Source of the DNA: Hyphomonas johnsonii MHS-2
Lineage (GTDB): Bacteria > Pseudomonadota > Alphaproteobacteria > Caulobacterales > Hyphomonadaceae
DNA length: 64,000 nucleotides
NCBI RefSeq assembly: GCF_000685275.1
Contig: NZ_ARYK01000004.1
Coordinates: 62,001 to 126,000, forward strand
Reading direction: 5' to 3'
Both the position numbers and the translations under genes were made by a program. Of this stretch, positions 27,566 to 36,872 are shown piece after piece; the first letter of the stretch is position 1, and every line of letters begins with the position of its first letter. The notes below the pieces were generated by a model, which was not told where the DNA came from, made no database searches, and saw only the letters and a list, made by a program, of their open reading frames with translations.

Positions 27566-28120
27566 GTGATCAATCCGAAAGTCAGAAGAACACTCGTCCA
27601 GGTCCATATGTATTTTGCCGCATTCATGGCGCCTGCCTTCCTGTTGGTCGCCCTGTCGGGCGGGCTTTACCTTCTGGGAAACAAGGGCGCTGTCCAAAGT
27701 GACCCCCTCACGCTGCCGGCGGGTTCGGCCCTGGATTTTCAGAGTGAAACGCTGGAAGCGGATATCCGGGCCTTGCTGGAATCGGCGGGTGTCGATCACA
27801 CGTTCGAGTACGTGAAAGCGAAGGGGCAACAGGCCGAAACACGCCCGACATCCAGAACACATATTGAATTTTCGCAGTCTGGTCAGGGCCTTCAAGCCAA
27901 GGTCAACAAGCCGAACCTCCAATACGCGATGATGGAGCTTCACAAGGGGCACGGCCCGAAACTGTTCAAGCTGTACCAGATGCTTGTTGCCCTGGCATTG
28001 TTGGGTGTCGTGCTCGGCGGGCTGGCTGTCGGTCTTCTGGCGCAAGCCTATCGCCGAAAGGTCCTGGTCACATCTGCTGTTGGGCTTGCGGCGTTCCTGG
28101 CCCTGTCGTTGCTCGCTTGA
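27566..28120 (+). CDS. PepSY-associated membrane protein
   Basis: A 184-residue inner-membrane protein. A first helix (VHMYFAAFMAPAFLLVALSGGLYLL) has the sequence style of PepSY-TM proteins, then comes a soluble domain of about 80 residues, and two further helices (LFKLYQMLVALALLGVVL and LVTSAVGLAAFLALS). The start is GTG 27566 behind AAAAAGG. Such proteins are often linked to iron-siderophore reduction or signalling, but here there is no partner gene and no definite role. It stands alone between hbd and a secreted nuclease. Confidence 0.65.
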   Translation: MINPKVRRTLVQVHMYFAAFMAPAFLLVALSGGLYLLGNKGAVQSDPLTLPAGSALDFQSETLEADIRALLESAGVDHTFEYVKAKGQQAETRPTSRTHIEFSQSGQGLQAKVNKPNLQYAMMELHKGHGPKLFKLYQMLVALALLGVVLGGLAVGLLAQAYRRKVLVTSAVGLAAFLALSLLA

Positions 28121-28142
28121 AACCCGGCCCGCGGGCCAAACC

Positions 28143-28157
28143 TTAACCGCCGCTTAA
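28143..28157 (+). promoter_or_regulatory. CtrA-type binding site TTAA-N7-TTAA
   Basis: TTAACCGCCGCTTAA is a perfect match to the TTAA-N7-TTAA consensus of the alphaproteobacterial cell-cycle regulator CtrA. It ends 42 bases before the secreted nuclease gene at 28200 and is the only full match I noticed by eye in the intergenic stretches. Confidence 0.6.
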
Positions 28158-28199
28158 CCTCCCCGGCCCACCCTTGCCTCCTTGTTCGAGGAGGCCGTC

Positions 28200-28682
28200 A
28201 TGGCGTTAAGACTTTCCGCGCCAGCCTGGCTGGTGTCCGCCCTTGTTCTAGCTGGAACCGGCGGAATCATCGCCCTTGCAGCGCACGCCGCGACCGAAGA
28301 TTCCGGCGCCGTCTACTGGTCGGATGGCGACAGTGGCCGCCTGCCGGATGGCACCAAGTTCCGCCTGCACGATGTCGATTCCCCTGAAACCGGCAGCATG
28401 AAGCAGCGCGGCGGCGCGAAGTGTGAATCCGAACGCATCCAGGGCTATGAAGCCAAGGAAGCCGCTGTCGACCTGACCCGCGACCAGACCGTCAGGGTCT
28501 CGCAATCCTACGGGCCAGACCGCTATGGCCGGCTCGTCGTCGATCTCGAGATCGGTGGCCAGGATGTCGCCCGCACGCTGATCGAGGCCGGCACGCACAA
28601 GGCCTGGGACTATGACGGTGGCGAGAAAAAGCCTGACTGGTGCGGCCGCCAGGCCCGCGCGCCCGTGCCGATCCTGCCCTGA
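28200..28682 (+). CDS. exported thermonuclease-like (SNase) protein
   Basis: A 160-residue protein with a signal peptide (residues 1-30, ending AAHAATED) and one staphylococcal-nuclease domain. The active-site pieces are visible: FRLHDVDSPETG (Arg, Asp and Glu of the SNase site) and PDRYGRLVVDL with the second catalytic Arg, then LIEAGTHKAW. It is probably a periplasmic or secreted nuclease. ATG 28200 follows GAGGAGGCC; a TTG at 28182 is less likely. A CtrA-type box lies upstream, so expression may follow the cell cycle. Confidence 0.8.
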   Translation: MALRLSAPAWLVSALVLAGTGGIIALAAHAATEDSGAVYWSDGDSGRLPDGTKFRLHDVDSPETGSMKQRGGAKCESERIQGYEAKEAAVDLTRDQTVRVSQSYGPDRYGRLVVDLEIGGQDVARTLIEAGTHKAWDYDGGEKKPDWCGRQARAPVPILP

Positions 28683-28684
28683 CC

Positions 28685-29362
28685 TCAGCCTGCCGACCAG
28701 CGCCGCACGAGGTTCGAGATTACCTTGTCGAGTGCCAGGTGGTCCGGCGCATCCGGCGGCAGCTTTGCGCCCAGTGATGCCCTGATGTTTTCCAGTTCAA
28801 ACAGGGTCGTGCGCGCCTGCGCGTCACGCACGCGGCTTTCGATCCAGCCGACACAGGCGAGCCGCTCGCCGCGCGTGACCGGCTTCACTTCGTGGATGTC
28901 GCCGGACGGGTATAGCACCAGGTCGCCGGCTGCAGGCTTGGCGGAATGGTTGCCGGAAACGCCCTCCACCACCAGATCGCCGCCGTCATAAGTTGCCGGG
29001 TCGCTCAGGAACAGCGTGAAGGACAGGTCCGTGCGCAGCCGGTCCGGCCCTTCGCCCATCAATGGATTGTCGACATGCCGGCCATACCGGCCGTCCGGGC
29101 CGGTCTTGCTCAGCATCAGGCGCGAGAATCGCGCCGGCTGGGCGGCGGCGACCAGCACAGGATGCGCCGAAAGCGTCGTCATCAGGAAGTCGTGCAGCGC
29201 CGCGCCTGGCCCCGACCGCAGGTTTGCCTGCAGGTTGCGCTTCACCGCCCGGGCCCGGCCACCAGCCGTGCGGGCGCCGTCCTGCCAGTCGAGGTCGCCG
29301 GTCTTCTTCAGGACCCGCGCAAGGTCACGCGCGTTGAGGACACTGGAAAGGGTCAGGAACAT
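28685..29362 (-). CDS. Fe(II)/2-oxoglutarate-dependent PKHD-type hydroxylase, PiuC-like
   Basis: A 225-residue enzyme of the PiuC/YbiX type. The iron facial triad is visible: HVDNPLM (His-x-Asp) and DIHEVKPV (His), with the arginine for 2-oxoglutarate in TRGERLACVGWIES. PiuC proteins usually lie beside TonB siderophore receptors and may act on iron-chelate uptake; here there is no receptor next to it, although a PepSY-type protein lies 0.6 kb away. ATG 29362 is chosen by family alignment; no good ribosome site is seen. It converges on the SNase gene with two bases between stops. Confidence 0.9.
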   Translation of the reverse strand: MFLTLSSVLNARDLARVLKKTGDLDWQDGARTAGGRARAVKRNLQANLRSGPGAALHDFLMTTLSAHPVLVAAAQPARFSRLMLSKTGPDGRYGRHVDNPLMGEGPDRLRTDLSFTLFLSDPATYDGGDLVVEGVSGNHSAKPAAGDLVLYPSGDIHEVKPVTRGERLACVGWIESRVRDAQARTTLFELENIRASLGAKLPPDAPDHLALDKVISNLVRRWSAG

Positions 29363-29462
29363 GGGGGTGTAAAAACTCGGATGCTGAATTTGAGAATGAC
29401 TTGCAATCTCCAGCGTATCGGGCGTAGGAACGATGTGCAATCGAAACTCCGGAGGTGCGACA

Positions 29463-30263
29463 ATGACCTACACTCCCAGACGCTGGATCGGCCTTGGCCT
29501 CGGCGCCGCCCTGCTCGGCACGACCAGCCTCGCCGCATGCGGCGGACCGACGGAACCGGTCCATGCCAACGCGCCGAAACCGGCCCCGGCAGCCACGCCG
29601 GCGGCCGTCTCGGGTGAAGGCGGTGAGGGCGGCGGCGAGAGCGGCATGGCCGCAATGGCGCATCCCGACATGCAGACCCTGCCGGTCGACAAGCGCATCG
29701 CCTTCATGTCCGGCCACGTCGCCGCGGGCCTCGCCCTTTACCGGGCCGGCGCGCCTGACCAGGCCGCCCGCCACCTCCTGCACCCGGTGTCCGAGACGCA
29801 TGCCGCCGAACGCGCCGGCATCGACGCGCTCGGGTTCGACGGCCCGCTGTTCGTCAAGCTGTCTGAAGACCTCGCCGCCGGAAAATCCGCTGAAGAGGTC
29901 GAACCGGAACTCGCTGCCGCCGACGCCAATATCAAGCTGCTGCAGCAGAACGCCGCCTCCGACCCTGTCGGCCAGATCGATTTCCTGATGACCACCTGCA
30001 TCAATGAATACAAGGTCGGCGTCGTCGACGGCGCGATTGTCGAGGCCGGTGAATACCAGGACGCTTACGGCTTTGCCGTCGTTGCCCGTGACATTGCCAA
30101 GCGGATGGACAATCCGGGCGCCGAACAGGCCCTGATGGAACTGGAACTGCTTGTGCGCATGTGGCCCAATAACGGCCCGCTCGCCGACTCGATCCCCGCC
30201 CCGGTCAGCGAGATCGCCGCCCAGGTGTCCCGTGTGAAGCTCGAACTATCCAGCCTTGGCTAG
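29463..30263 (+). CDS. lipoprotein of unknown function
   Basis: A 266-residue lipoprotein. The lipobox is TSLAAC near residue 25, followed by a Pro/Ala/Gly-rich linker and a largely helical domain (RIAFMSGHVAAGLALYRAG, then AAADANIKLLQQ). HVAAGLALY and a stretch of repeated Ala/Glu helices suggest a helical bundle. No enzymatic motif is seen. ATG 29463 follows CGGAGGTG. The 3' end overlaps the tlpA-like gene on the other strand by 18 bases. Confidence 0.7.
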   Translation: MTYTPRRWIGLGLGAALLGTTSLAACGGPTEPVHANAPKPAPAATPAAVSGEGGEGGGESGMAAMAHPDMQTLPVDKRIAFMSGHVAAGLALYRAGAPDQAARHLLHPVSETHAAERAGIDALGFDGPLFVKLSEDLAAGKSAEEVEPELAAADANIKLLQQNAASDPVGQIDFLMTTCINEYKVGVVDGAIVEAGEYQDAYGFAVVARDIAKRMDNPGAEQALMELELLVRMWPNNGPLADSIPAPVSEIAAQVSRVKLELSSLG

Positions 30264-30851
30264 GGCGGCCTTCGCCAGGATCGCATCAATGAACCCGATC
30301 GCTTCCAGCGATGCCCAGTCGGCATCGCCCTCGAGGCGGGCAATCTCCTTGCCGTCCGGGCCGTAGAGGATGCTGGTCGGGAAGCCCTTCACGCCGGCAT
30401 CATAGACGATCTCGTAGTTTTCCGGCGGTGCGATATGGAAGGAAATGTCCGACGCGCCCAGTTCGTTCAGGCGCTGGACCGCATAATCCTTGTCTTCGCT
30501 GGCATCGACACTGATCGCCACCACTTCGAACGCGTCACTGCCGCGGGCCTTCTGCAAGGCGCCCAGCGAGGGCATTTCCCGCTCGCATGGCGAACACCAT
30601 GTGGCCCAGAAATTCACCAGCACGGTCTTGCCTTTCCACGCGTCCAGTGTGACGGGAGTGCCGTCGGCGGCAAACACGGGGGCGGTCGGCTCGGCGTCAC
30701 CTGCCGTGGCAAAATTCAGCTTCGCCAATTCGCCCCTGGCATGGGCCTCGAGCGGATTGGACGCCGGCTTTCCGCCGGCTGCACTGAACGCCACATAGAC
30801 AATTGCGACGAGGGCGACCAAGAAGAGGCCGATAAAAGCTAGGCGGGTCAT
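30246..30851 (-). CDS. TlpA/thioredoxin-family membrane-anchored protein
   Basis: A 201-residue protein with one N-terminal transmembrane helix ([17 protein letters not shown]) and a periplasmic thioredoxin-fold domain. The active site is [13 protein letters not shown], a CxxC redox centre, and [10 protein letters not shown] holds the cis-Pro loop. It resembles TlpA/ResA proteins that reduce periplasmic disulfides for cytochrome maturation or other targets. It is divergent from argH with 39 bases between starts. A much longer overlapping frame upstream (to 32150) is antisense to argH and I ignore it. Confidence 0.92.
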   Translation of the reverse strand: MTRLAFIGLFLVALVAIVYVAFSAAGGKPASNPLEAHARGELAKLNFATAGDAEPTAPVFAADGTPVTLDAWKGKTVLVNFWATWCSPCEREMPSLGALQKARGSDAFEVVAISVDASEDKDYAVQRLNELGASDISFHIAPPENYEIVYDAGVKGFPTSILYGPDGKEIARLEGDADWASLEAIGFIDAILAKAALAKAG

Positions 30852-30890
30852 CGGATAAGGGTCTCCTCGCGTCGGATAAAGGATATGGCA

Positions 30891-32288
30891 ATGAACCAGG
30901 GCAAAGGCCAGACAATGTGGGGGGGACGCTTTGCCGCGACCCCGTCCGAGATCATGGACGAAATCAATTGCTCCCTCGATGTGGACCGCCGGATGGCCGA
31001 GGAAGACATTGCCGGATCGCGTGCCCACGCTGACATGCTGGCCGAACTGGGCATCATTTCCGCCGACGACAATGAGGCCATCCAGTCCGGTCTCGACGGC
31101 GTCCTCGGCGAGTTGCGCGATGGCAGTTTTCCGTTCCGGCGCGAGCTGGAAGACATTCACATGAACATCGAGGCGCGCCTGAAGGAGCTGATCGGCGAAC
31201 CGGCCGGCCGCCTGCACACCGCCCGCTCGCGCAATGACCAGGTCGTCACCGACTTCCGCCTCTGGACGCGCAGCGCGCTGGATGGCGCCGGGGCGCTGCT
31301 CGCCGGCCTCCAGACCGCGCTGGTCACCCGCGCCGACGAAAACGACGCCACCATCATGCCGGGCTTCACCCACCTCCAGACCGCCCAGCCGGTCACCCTC
31401 GGCCACCATCTCCTCGCCTATGTCGAGATGGCCGGGCGCGACCGCTCGCGCCTCGCCGATTGCGCCGTGCGCCTCAATGAAAGCCCGCTCGGCGCTGCTG
31501 CGCTTGCCGGTACCGGCTTTCCCATCGACCGCGACATGACCGCCGAAGCCCTCGGCTTTTCCCGCCCGATGGCCAATTCCCTCGACGCCGTCGCCTCGCG
31601 CGATTTCGCCCTTGAAGCGCTTGCCGACCTGTCGATCGCCGCGACACACCTGTCCCGGCTCGCCGAGGAAATCGTGCTCTGGACCAGCCCGCAATTCGGC
31701 TTCGCCACGCTGACCGACGCCTGGTCGACCGGCAGTTCGATCATGCCGCAGAAGCGCAACCCGGATGCGGCCGAACTGGTGCGTGCCAAGGCCGCCCTGA
31801 TTACGGCCAATTTCAGCGCGCTGCAGGGCGCGGTAAAGGCCCTTCCGCTCGCCTATGCCAAGGACCTTCAGGACGACAAGCGCCTCACGTTCGAAGCCTT
31901 CGACACGTTCAACCTGTGTGTCCGTGCCATGACCGGCATGATCGAGACGATCCGGTTCAGGCCCGACGCCATGCGCGCAGCCGCCGCAAAGGGTTTTTCC
32001 ACGGCGACAGACCTTGCCGACTGGCTGGTGCGCGAACTCGGCCTGCCGTTCCGCGAGGCCCACCACGTGACCGGCACGCTGGTCGCCAAGGCCGAGGAAC
32101 AGGCCTGCGACCTTGCCGACCTGTCGCTGGCCGACATGCAGGCGGAACATGCCGGCATCACCGCCGCCGTTTTCGATGTGCTGACAGTTGAGGCATCTGC
32201 CTCATCTCGGACATCATATGGCGGTACAAGCCCTGTTCGTGTTGCCGAACAGGTGGCACAGTGGAAACAGAGACTGCGACTGGAGTAG
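30891..32288 (+). CDS. argH: argininosuccinate lyase
   Basis: A 465-residue enzyme that releases arginine and fumarate from argininosuccinate. TARSRNDQV, the active-site loop [18 protein letters not shown] and [13 protein letters not shown] are hallmarks. I chose ATG 30891 over ATG 30885 because AAAGG is better spaced. An LptM-like lipoprotein gene, a second lipoprotein, lysA and the TIGR02302 gene follow in the same direction, an order common in alphaproteobacteria. Confidence 0.97.
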   Translation: MNQGKGQTMWGGRFAATPSEIMDEINCSLDVDRRMAEEDIAGSRAHADMLAELGIISADDNEAIQSGLDGVLGELRDGSFPFRRELEDIHMNIEARLKELIGEPAGRLHTARSRNDQVVTDFRLWTRSALDGAGALLAGLQTALVTRADENDATIMPGFTHLQTAQPVTLGHHLLAYVEMAGRDRSRLADCAVRLNESPLGAAALAGTGFPIDRDMTAEALGFSRPMANSLDAVASRDFALEALADLSIAATHLSRLAEEIVLWTSPQFGFATLTDAWSTGSSIMPQKRNPDAAELVRAKAALITANFSALQGAVKALPLAYAKDLQDDKRLTFEAFDTFNLCVRAMTGMIETIRFRPDAMRAAAAKGFSTATDLADWLVRELGLPFREAHHVTGTLVAKAEEQACDLADLSLADMQAEHAGITAAVFDVLTVEASASSRTSYGGTSPVRVAEQVAQWKQRLRLE

Positions 32289-32292
32289 AGAC

Positions 32293-32532
32293 ATGAAACG
32301 CCCTCTTTTGCTTGTTGCGGCCCTGGTGGGTCTCAGCACTGTGTCGGCCTGCGGCCTGACCGGCGACCTCAAGCGCCCCGCACCCCTGTTCGGGCATCCC
32401 GGACAGGACGTCGAGCCGGCCGACCTGCCCCAGACCAAGGGGTCGGACCTGCCGCCGCTGCCGGAGCGCGAGCCTGCGGCAGATCCTGAATCTGCCGACG
32501 ACGAGTTGCTCGGCGGCCCTTCGGGAGGCTGA
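32293..32532 (+). CDS. lptM: LptM-like small lipoprotein
   Basis: A 79-residue lipoprotein with an N-terminal signal and the lipobox VSACGLTGDLKRP. The segment after the cysteine matches the LptM (YifL) motif CGLxGxLxxP; in E. coli LptM helps LptD assemble in the outer membrane. Downstream is an acidic, Pro-rich tail with no fold evident. It starts five bases after argH and is followed by another lipoprotein gene. Confidence 0.75.
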   Translation: MKRPLLLVAALVGLSTVSACGLTGDLKRPAPLFGHPGQDVEPADLPQTKGSDLPPLPEREPAADPESADDELLGGPSGG

Positions 32533-32534
32533 AC

Positions 32535-32807
32535 ATGCTGCAATCCAACCTGACACGGCGTCGTCTGGCGCCACTTGGCGCGCTTGCCGCGGGCGTGCTC
32601 CTTGCCGCCTGCGCACCATCGCGCGCGCCTGGCGTCTACCTCGACCAGCAGGCCGCCACGCCGCCGCCCCCGGTTGTTGCGCCGGTCGATCCGGAAGCCC
32701 TCGCCCTCGCCGAGCTGGAGACCAATGAGCTCGGCGGCATCATTCCCGATGCGAAGCCCGTCATTCCCATCGAGAATGGCGCGCTTGGCGAAGTGGAACC
32801 GCAATAG
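32535..32807 (+). CDS. small lipoprotein, unknown function
   Basis: A 90-residue lipoprotein with a signal segment (APLGALAAGVLLAAC) and lipobox LLAAC. The mature part is Pro/Ala/Glu-rich and probably extended. It starts two bases after the LptM-like gene stop and ends five before lysA, so it is part of the argH-lysA transcript. I do not recognise the family. Confidence 0.7.
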   Translation: MLQSNLTRRRLAPLGALAAGVLLAACAPSRAPGVYLDQQAATPPPPVVAPVDPEALALAELETNELGGIIPDAKPVIPIENGALGEVEPQ

Positions 32808-32812
32808 CCCGG

Positions 32813-34087
32813 ATGCACCATTTCAATTATCTCGACGGCCAGCTTCATTGCGAGAACGTCCCGCTCGACACCATCGCTGACGCTGTGGGCACGCCCTGCT
32901 ATGTCTATTCCTCGGCGACGCTCGTGCGCCATGCCCGCGTGCTGGCCGAGGCCTTCCAGGGCCAGGACTGCCTGATCGCCTATTCGGTCAAGGCCAATGG
33001 CAACCTCGCCGTCCTGTCGACCCTTGCCCGCGAGGGCTGCGGTGCGGACGTGGTCAGCGGCGGGGAATTGCAGCGCGCCCTGAGGGCAGGCATCCCGGCA
33101 GGCCGGATCGTGTTTTCCGGGGTCGGCAAGACGGCGCCGGAAATGCAGCTGGCCCTCGAAACCGGCATCCACCAGTTCAACGTCGAAAGTGCCGGCGAAT
33201 TGCGCCTCCTGTCCGGCGTGGCCGAACGCCTCGGCAAGACCGCGCCGATTGCCCTGCGGGTCAATCCGGACGTTGCCGCCGGCGGGCATCCGAACATTTC
33301 CACCGGCAAGAAGGGTGACAAGTTCGGTATCCCGTGGAGCGAGGCGGAAGACCTTTACGCCGAAGCCGCGCGCCTGCCCGGCATCGCGGTCGTCGGTGTC
33401 GACGTCCATATCGGCAGCCAGATCGGTGATCTCGTGCCGATGCGGGCGGCATTTGAGAAAATTGTCGGCCTCGCCCAGCGCCTGCGCACGGCCGGCCACA
33501 AGATCACCCGTATCGACGTCGGCGGCGGTCTCGGCATTCCCTACAAGGCCGGTGACGCCCCGGCCCCGCCTTCGGCCTATGCCGGCATGATCGCGGAGGT
33601 CATGGACGGTCTCGGCGTCCAGGTCATCCTCGAGCCTGGCCGCGTGATCGCGGGCAATGCCGGCGTGCTGCTTGCCACCGCGCTGTTCGAAAAGCCCGCG
33701 CCGGACCGGACATTCCTGATCCTCGATGCCGGCATGAACGACCTGATGCGCCCGGCGCTGTACGATGCCCACCACGACATCCTGCCGCTCCGGGAACCGT
33801 CGGAATCGACCCCCAACAAGCGCTATGACGTGGTCGGGCCGATCTGTGAATCCACCGACAAGTTCGCCGTCGGGCGCGACCTGCCGGAGATCGCGTCCGG
33901 CGACCGCGTCGCGTTCATGTCAGCCGGGGCCTATGGCGCCGTGCTGTCTTCGGCTTACAATGCAAGGCCGCTGGTGCCGGAAGTCCTGGTCAGCGGCGAA
34001 ACGTTCGCTGTCGTGCGCAGACGGCCGACATTCGACGAGATGGTAGAGTTGGAAAAGGTTCCCGATTGGCTGACGCAGACGGAATGA
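32813..34087 (+). CDS. lysA: diaminopimelate decarboxylase
   Basis: A 424-residue PLP enzyme, the last step of lysine synthesis. The PLP lysine is in IAYSVKANGN; GGGLGIPY binds the phosphate, EPGRVIAGNAG follows, and GPICESTDKFA with the catalytic cysteine and GAYGAVLSS complete the active site. The stop overlaps the next start (ATGA). Confidence 0.97.
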   Translation: MHHFNYLDGQLHCENVPLDTIADAVGTPCYVYSSATLVRHARVLAEAFQGQDCLIAYSVKANGNLAVLSTLAREGCGADVVSGGELQRALRAGIPAGRIVFSGVGKTAPEMQLALETGIHQFNVESAGELRLLSGVAERLGKTAPIALRVNPDVAAGGHPNISTGKKGDKFGIPWSEAEDLYAEAARLPGIAVVGVDVHIGSQIGDLVPMRAAFEKIVGLAQRLRTAGHKITRIDVGGGLGIPYKAGDAPAPPSAYAGMIAEVMDGLGVQVILEPGRVIAGNAGVLLATALFEKPAPDRTFLILDAGMNDLMRPALYDAHHDILPLREPSESTPNKRYDVVGPICESTDKFAVGRDLPEIASGDRVAFMSAGAYGAVLSSAYNARPLVPEVLVSGETFAVVRRRPTFDEMVELEKVPDWLTQTE

Positions 34088-36822
34088 AGGCGGTCAACGC
34101 CCGGGTTTCCGCGACATGGCGGAATCTGACCCTGCTCGCCCTGGGGCAGGCTTTCTGGCCCCTGTTCGTCTTTGTCTGCCTGTTCCTGTCCGCCGCGCTG
34201 GTCGGCCTTTTCGACCGGGTCGAGCCGGCCATCGGCGCCGTGATGACGCTGGTTGTCTTCGTCGGCTCTGCAATCCTTCTCTTCCGCGGCCTGCGCCGCT
34301 ACCGCCCGCCGACCCGCGCGGAAGCGTCGGAGCGCCTCGACCGCCAGTCGGACCTGCGTCCACTGACTTCGCTTGCCGACCGTCCGGCCGATCCGACACG
34401 CGGCGCCCAGCGCCTGTGGGCCTCCCACCGCGCCCGCCTGATGGCGGAATTGAAAAATCTGCGCCCGCCATCGCTTTCCGCAGCCTGGAAGGCGCTCGAC
34501 CCCTTCCTGCTCCGCGCCATTCTTCCCCTTGCCGTCGTTGCTTTCGCGGTGCTCGCGTCCAGCCAGGCGCCGGGCCGTGTCCTGCGCGCCCTGTCGCCTG
34601 ATTATGGCGCCCTTGTCGGCGCCGATGACATGGTCGTCGAGGCCTGGATCACGCCACCCGAACATACCGGCCGGGCACCGATCTTCCTCAAGCCGGGCCT
34701 CGAAGGCGTGCGCGTACCGAAAGGGTCGGAAGTGACGCTGCGCACCGAAGCGCCGTCCGCGCCGCGTCTCGTCCTCAAGGGGAAAAAGCGCCACAGCCAG
34801 GCCTTTGTCGCGACACCCGACGGTGCCTACGAGGCCAAGGCGAAGGTCATGGAAGATACCCGTCTCTCGGTCGACTGGTGGGGTGAGCGGGCGGCCTGGA
34901 AACTGCTCGCCTCGCCGGATGACCCGCCAACCGCGCGATTCGTCGCGATACCCTCGATCGGCACGCAGGACCGGATCGAGTTCACCTGGGGCGCCACGGA
35001 CGATTACGGCGTCAAGACGCTGGAACTGGCGATTTCCCTGCGCGAACCGAACCCCGCCGCGCCGGCCGCTGAAGATCGTGTCTCCGTGCCGCTGCCCGGT
35101 GTCACGCCGACGGAAGGGGCTGACACGGTCCAGCTTGACCTGACGCGCCACCGCTGGGCCGGCCTGCCGGTCAATGTCCGCCTGATCGCCACCGATGGCG
35201 CAGGCCAGGAGGGCACCAGCGAGACCGTGCCCTTCATCCTGCCGGAAAAGCTGTTCCTCGAGCCGGTTGCCCGGGTCGCCCAGGAAGTGCGCGTCACGGT
35301 CCTGCGCGAACCCCGCGAATATGCCGAGCAGCCGACCAACGAACAGGCCCTGCAGCAGGACGCGCTCAACACCAACGCCGCCAACCGGCTCGCAACGGCC
35401 CCGCCTGATGTCCAGAAGGCCGCCCTGATGCTCGATGCGGTCACCCTCCACGGCGAGCGCTACATGCCGGACATCGCCGCCTTCCTCACCTTCCGCACGG
35501 CTGAGGGCATCCTCAGGGCGGCGGGATCGAAAGCCGAGGCGGACGCCATTGATCCGCTGCTCTGGGCGCTCGCGCTCAAGTCGGAATATGGCAGCTCCGC
35601 TGATGCGCTGCGCCGCCTGGAAGCGGCCCGCCGCGCGCTGGAACAGGCGCTGCGCGACGGCGCCTCGGAAGAAGAAATCAAGCGGCGCATGGAAGCGTTC
35701 CGGGATGCGGCCAACAATTACCTCGCCGCCAAGATGGCCGAAGCAATGGCCAACGGGCTCGACGCGCCGCCCTCGAACGAGGATGGCCAGGCCGCTGCCG
35801 GCGGGCCGAACCTTGGCGGGCAGGATTTCGAGGACATGCTGCAGGCCCTGCAGGACCTGACCGAGACCGGCGCCACCGACCAGGCGCGCCAGTTGCTCTC
35901 TGACATCACCAACATGCTGCAGAACCTCGAATTCCAGAAAGGCAGCGGCTCCGGCAAGGGCATGCCCGGCATGCCGGGCCAGAATGCCGACAATGAAGAC
36001 GAACCCCTGCCGCCGGAGGAACAGGAACTCACCGATGCAATGAAGCGCCTGTCCGACATCCTGCGCGAACAGCGCGAGCTGAACGATGACACGCTGGCCC
36101 AGGAGCGCGGCGAACGCCCCTCACAGGGCAGCGAACAGCCGGGTGAAGGCGCCGAACCGGGCGAGCAGGCCGGCACCCAGCCCGGTCAACAGCCGGGCGG
36201 GGCGGAACCAGGCGGCGACCAGCAGGCCGGCAATGGTTCGCAGCCCGGAGACACGCCCGGCGCCGGCGCAGGCGAGGGCGATCAGGCCGACACGGACCAG
36301 GCCGGCACCGGCCCGGGCTCGCGGCCATCGAACGAGACACTGGCCGAGCGCCAGGCCCGCCTTGGCGAACTGGTCGAGAAGTTCGCGCGCGAACAGGGCC
36401 TCGGCGAGACCGGCGTGCCCGGCGAGAATGCGCTTGAAGGCCATGTCGATTCCGATGCGCTGGCAGATATCCGCGACGCCCAGCGCCGCGCCCAGGGTGC
36501 ACTCGAACAGGGCAACGAGCGCGCCGCCGCACGCGAGCAGGAACGCGCGACGCAGCTTCTCTCCGACCAGTCGAGCAGCCTCGCCAGCACACTTGATGCC
36601 ATGCGCGAGGCGCGCACCGGAGACCGCAGCGCCGGCGACTCGACCGATCCGCTCGGCCGCAACGCCAATGGCGGCGGAAACAATGGCGACAATGTCAACA
36701 TTCCGGACGCCGGCGAACGCCAGCGCGCCAAGGACATTCTCGACGAACTGCGCCGGCGCTACAATGATGCCGACGACGAGGAAGAGCGCGAATACCTGCG
36801 CCGCCTGCTCGAACGGTTCTAA
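34084..36822 (+). CDS. TIGR02302/DUF4175 family membrane protein
   Basis: About 912 residues; an alphaproteobacterial membrane protein of unknown function. Three N-terminal helices (residues about 20-70 and 145-165) anchor it; the remainder is probably periplasmic. Residues about 200-420 are beta-rich; then comes a helical Ala/Glu-rich part and a low-complexity segment (roughly residues 680-780) made of Gln, Gly, Pro, Glu repeats such as GQQPGG. The last part, GERQRAKDILDELRRRYNDA, is family-typical. ATG 34084 overlaps the lysA stop. The lysA-TIGR02302 order is common in alphaproteobacteria. Confidence 0.85.
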   Translation: MKAVNARVSATWRNLTLLALGQAFWPLFVFVCLFLSAALVGLFDRVEPAIGAVMTLVVFVGSAILLFRGLRRYRPPTRAEASERLDRQSDLRPLTSLADRPADPTRGAQRLWASHRARLMAELKNLRPPSLSAAWKALDPFLLRAILPLAVVAFAVLASSQAPGRVLRALSPDYGALVGADDMVVEAWITPPEHTGRAPIFLKPGLEGVRVPKGSEVTLRTEAPSAPRLVLKGKKRHSQAFVATPDGAYEAKAKVMEDTRLSVDWWGERAAWKLLASPDDPPTARFVAIPSIGTQDRIEFTWGATDDYGVKTLELAISLREPNPAAPAAEDRVSVPLPGVTPTEGADTVQLDLTRHRWAGLPVNVRLIATDGAGQEGTSETVPFILPEKLFLEPVARVAQEVRVTVLREPREYAEQPTNEQALQQDALNTNAANRLATAPPDVQKAALMLDAVTLHGERYMPDIAAFLTFRTAEGILRAAGSKAEADAIDPLLWALALKSEYGSSADALRRLEAARRALEQALRDGASEEEIKRRMEAFRDAANNYLAAKMAEAMANGLDAPPSNEDGQAAAGGPNLGGQDFEDMLQALQDLTETGATDQARQLLSDITNMLQNLEFQKGSGSGKGMPGMPGQNADNEDEPLPPEEQELTDAMKRLSDILREQRELNDDTLAQERGERPSQGSEQPGEGAEPGEQAGTQPGQQPGGAEPGGDQQAGNGSQPGDTPGAGAGEGDQADTDQAGTGPGSRPSNETLAERQARLGELVEKFAREQGLGETGVPGENALEGHVDSDALADIRDAQRRAQGALEQGNERAAAREQERATQLLSDQSSSLASTLDAMREARTGDRSAGDSTDPLGRNANGGGNNGDNVNIPDAGERQRAKDILDELRRRYNDADDEEEREYLRRLLERF

Positions 36823-36872
36823 CTTGAACTATCACCCGTTCCCTGCCTTGATGGGGAAAACGGGAGACGCCA

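Noticed and set aside
30246-32150. A 634-codon open frame on the minus strand from 32150 through the tlpA-like gene
   Set aside because: Only its last 201 codons are the tlpA-like gene, with a proper start and membrane segment. The rest is antisense to argH and has no protein-like sequence.
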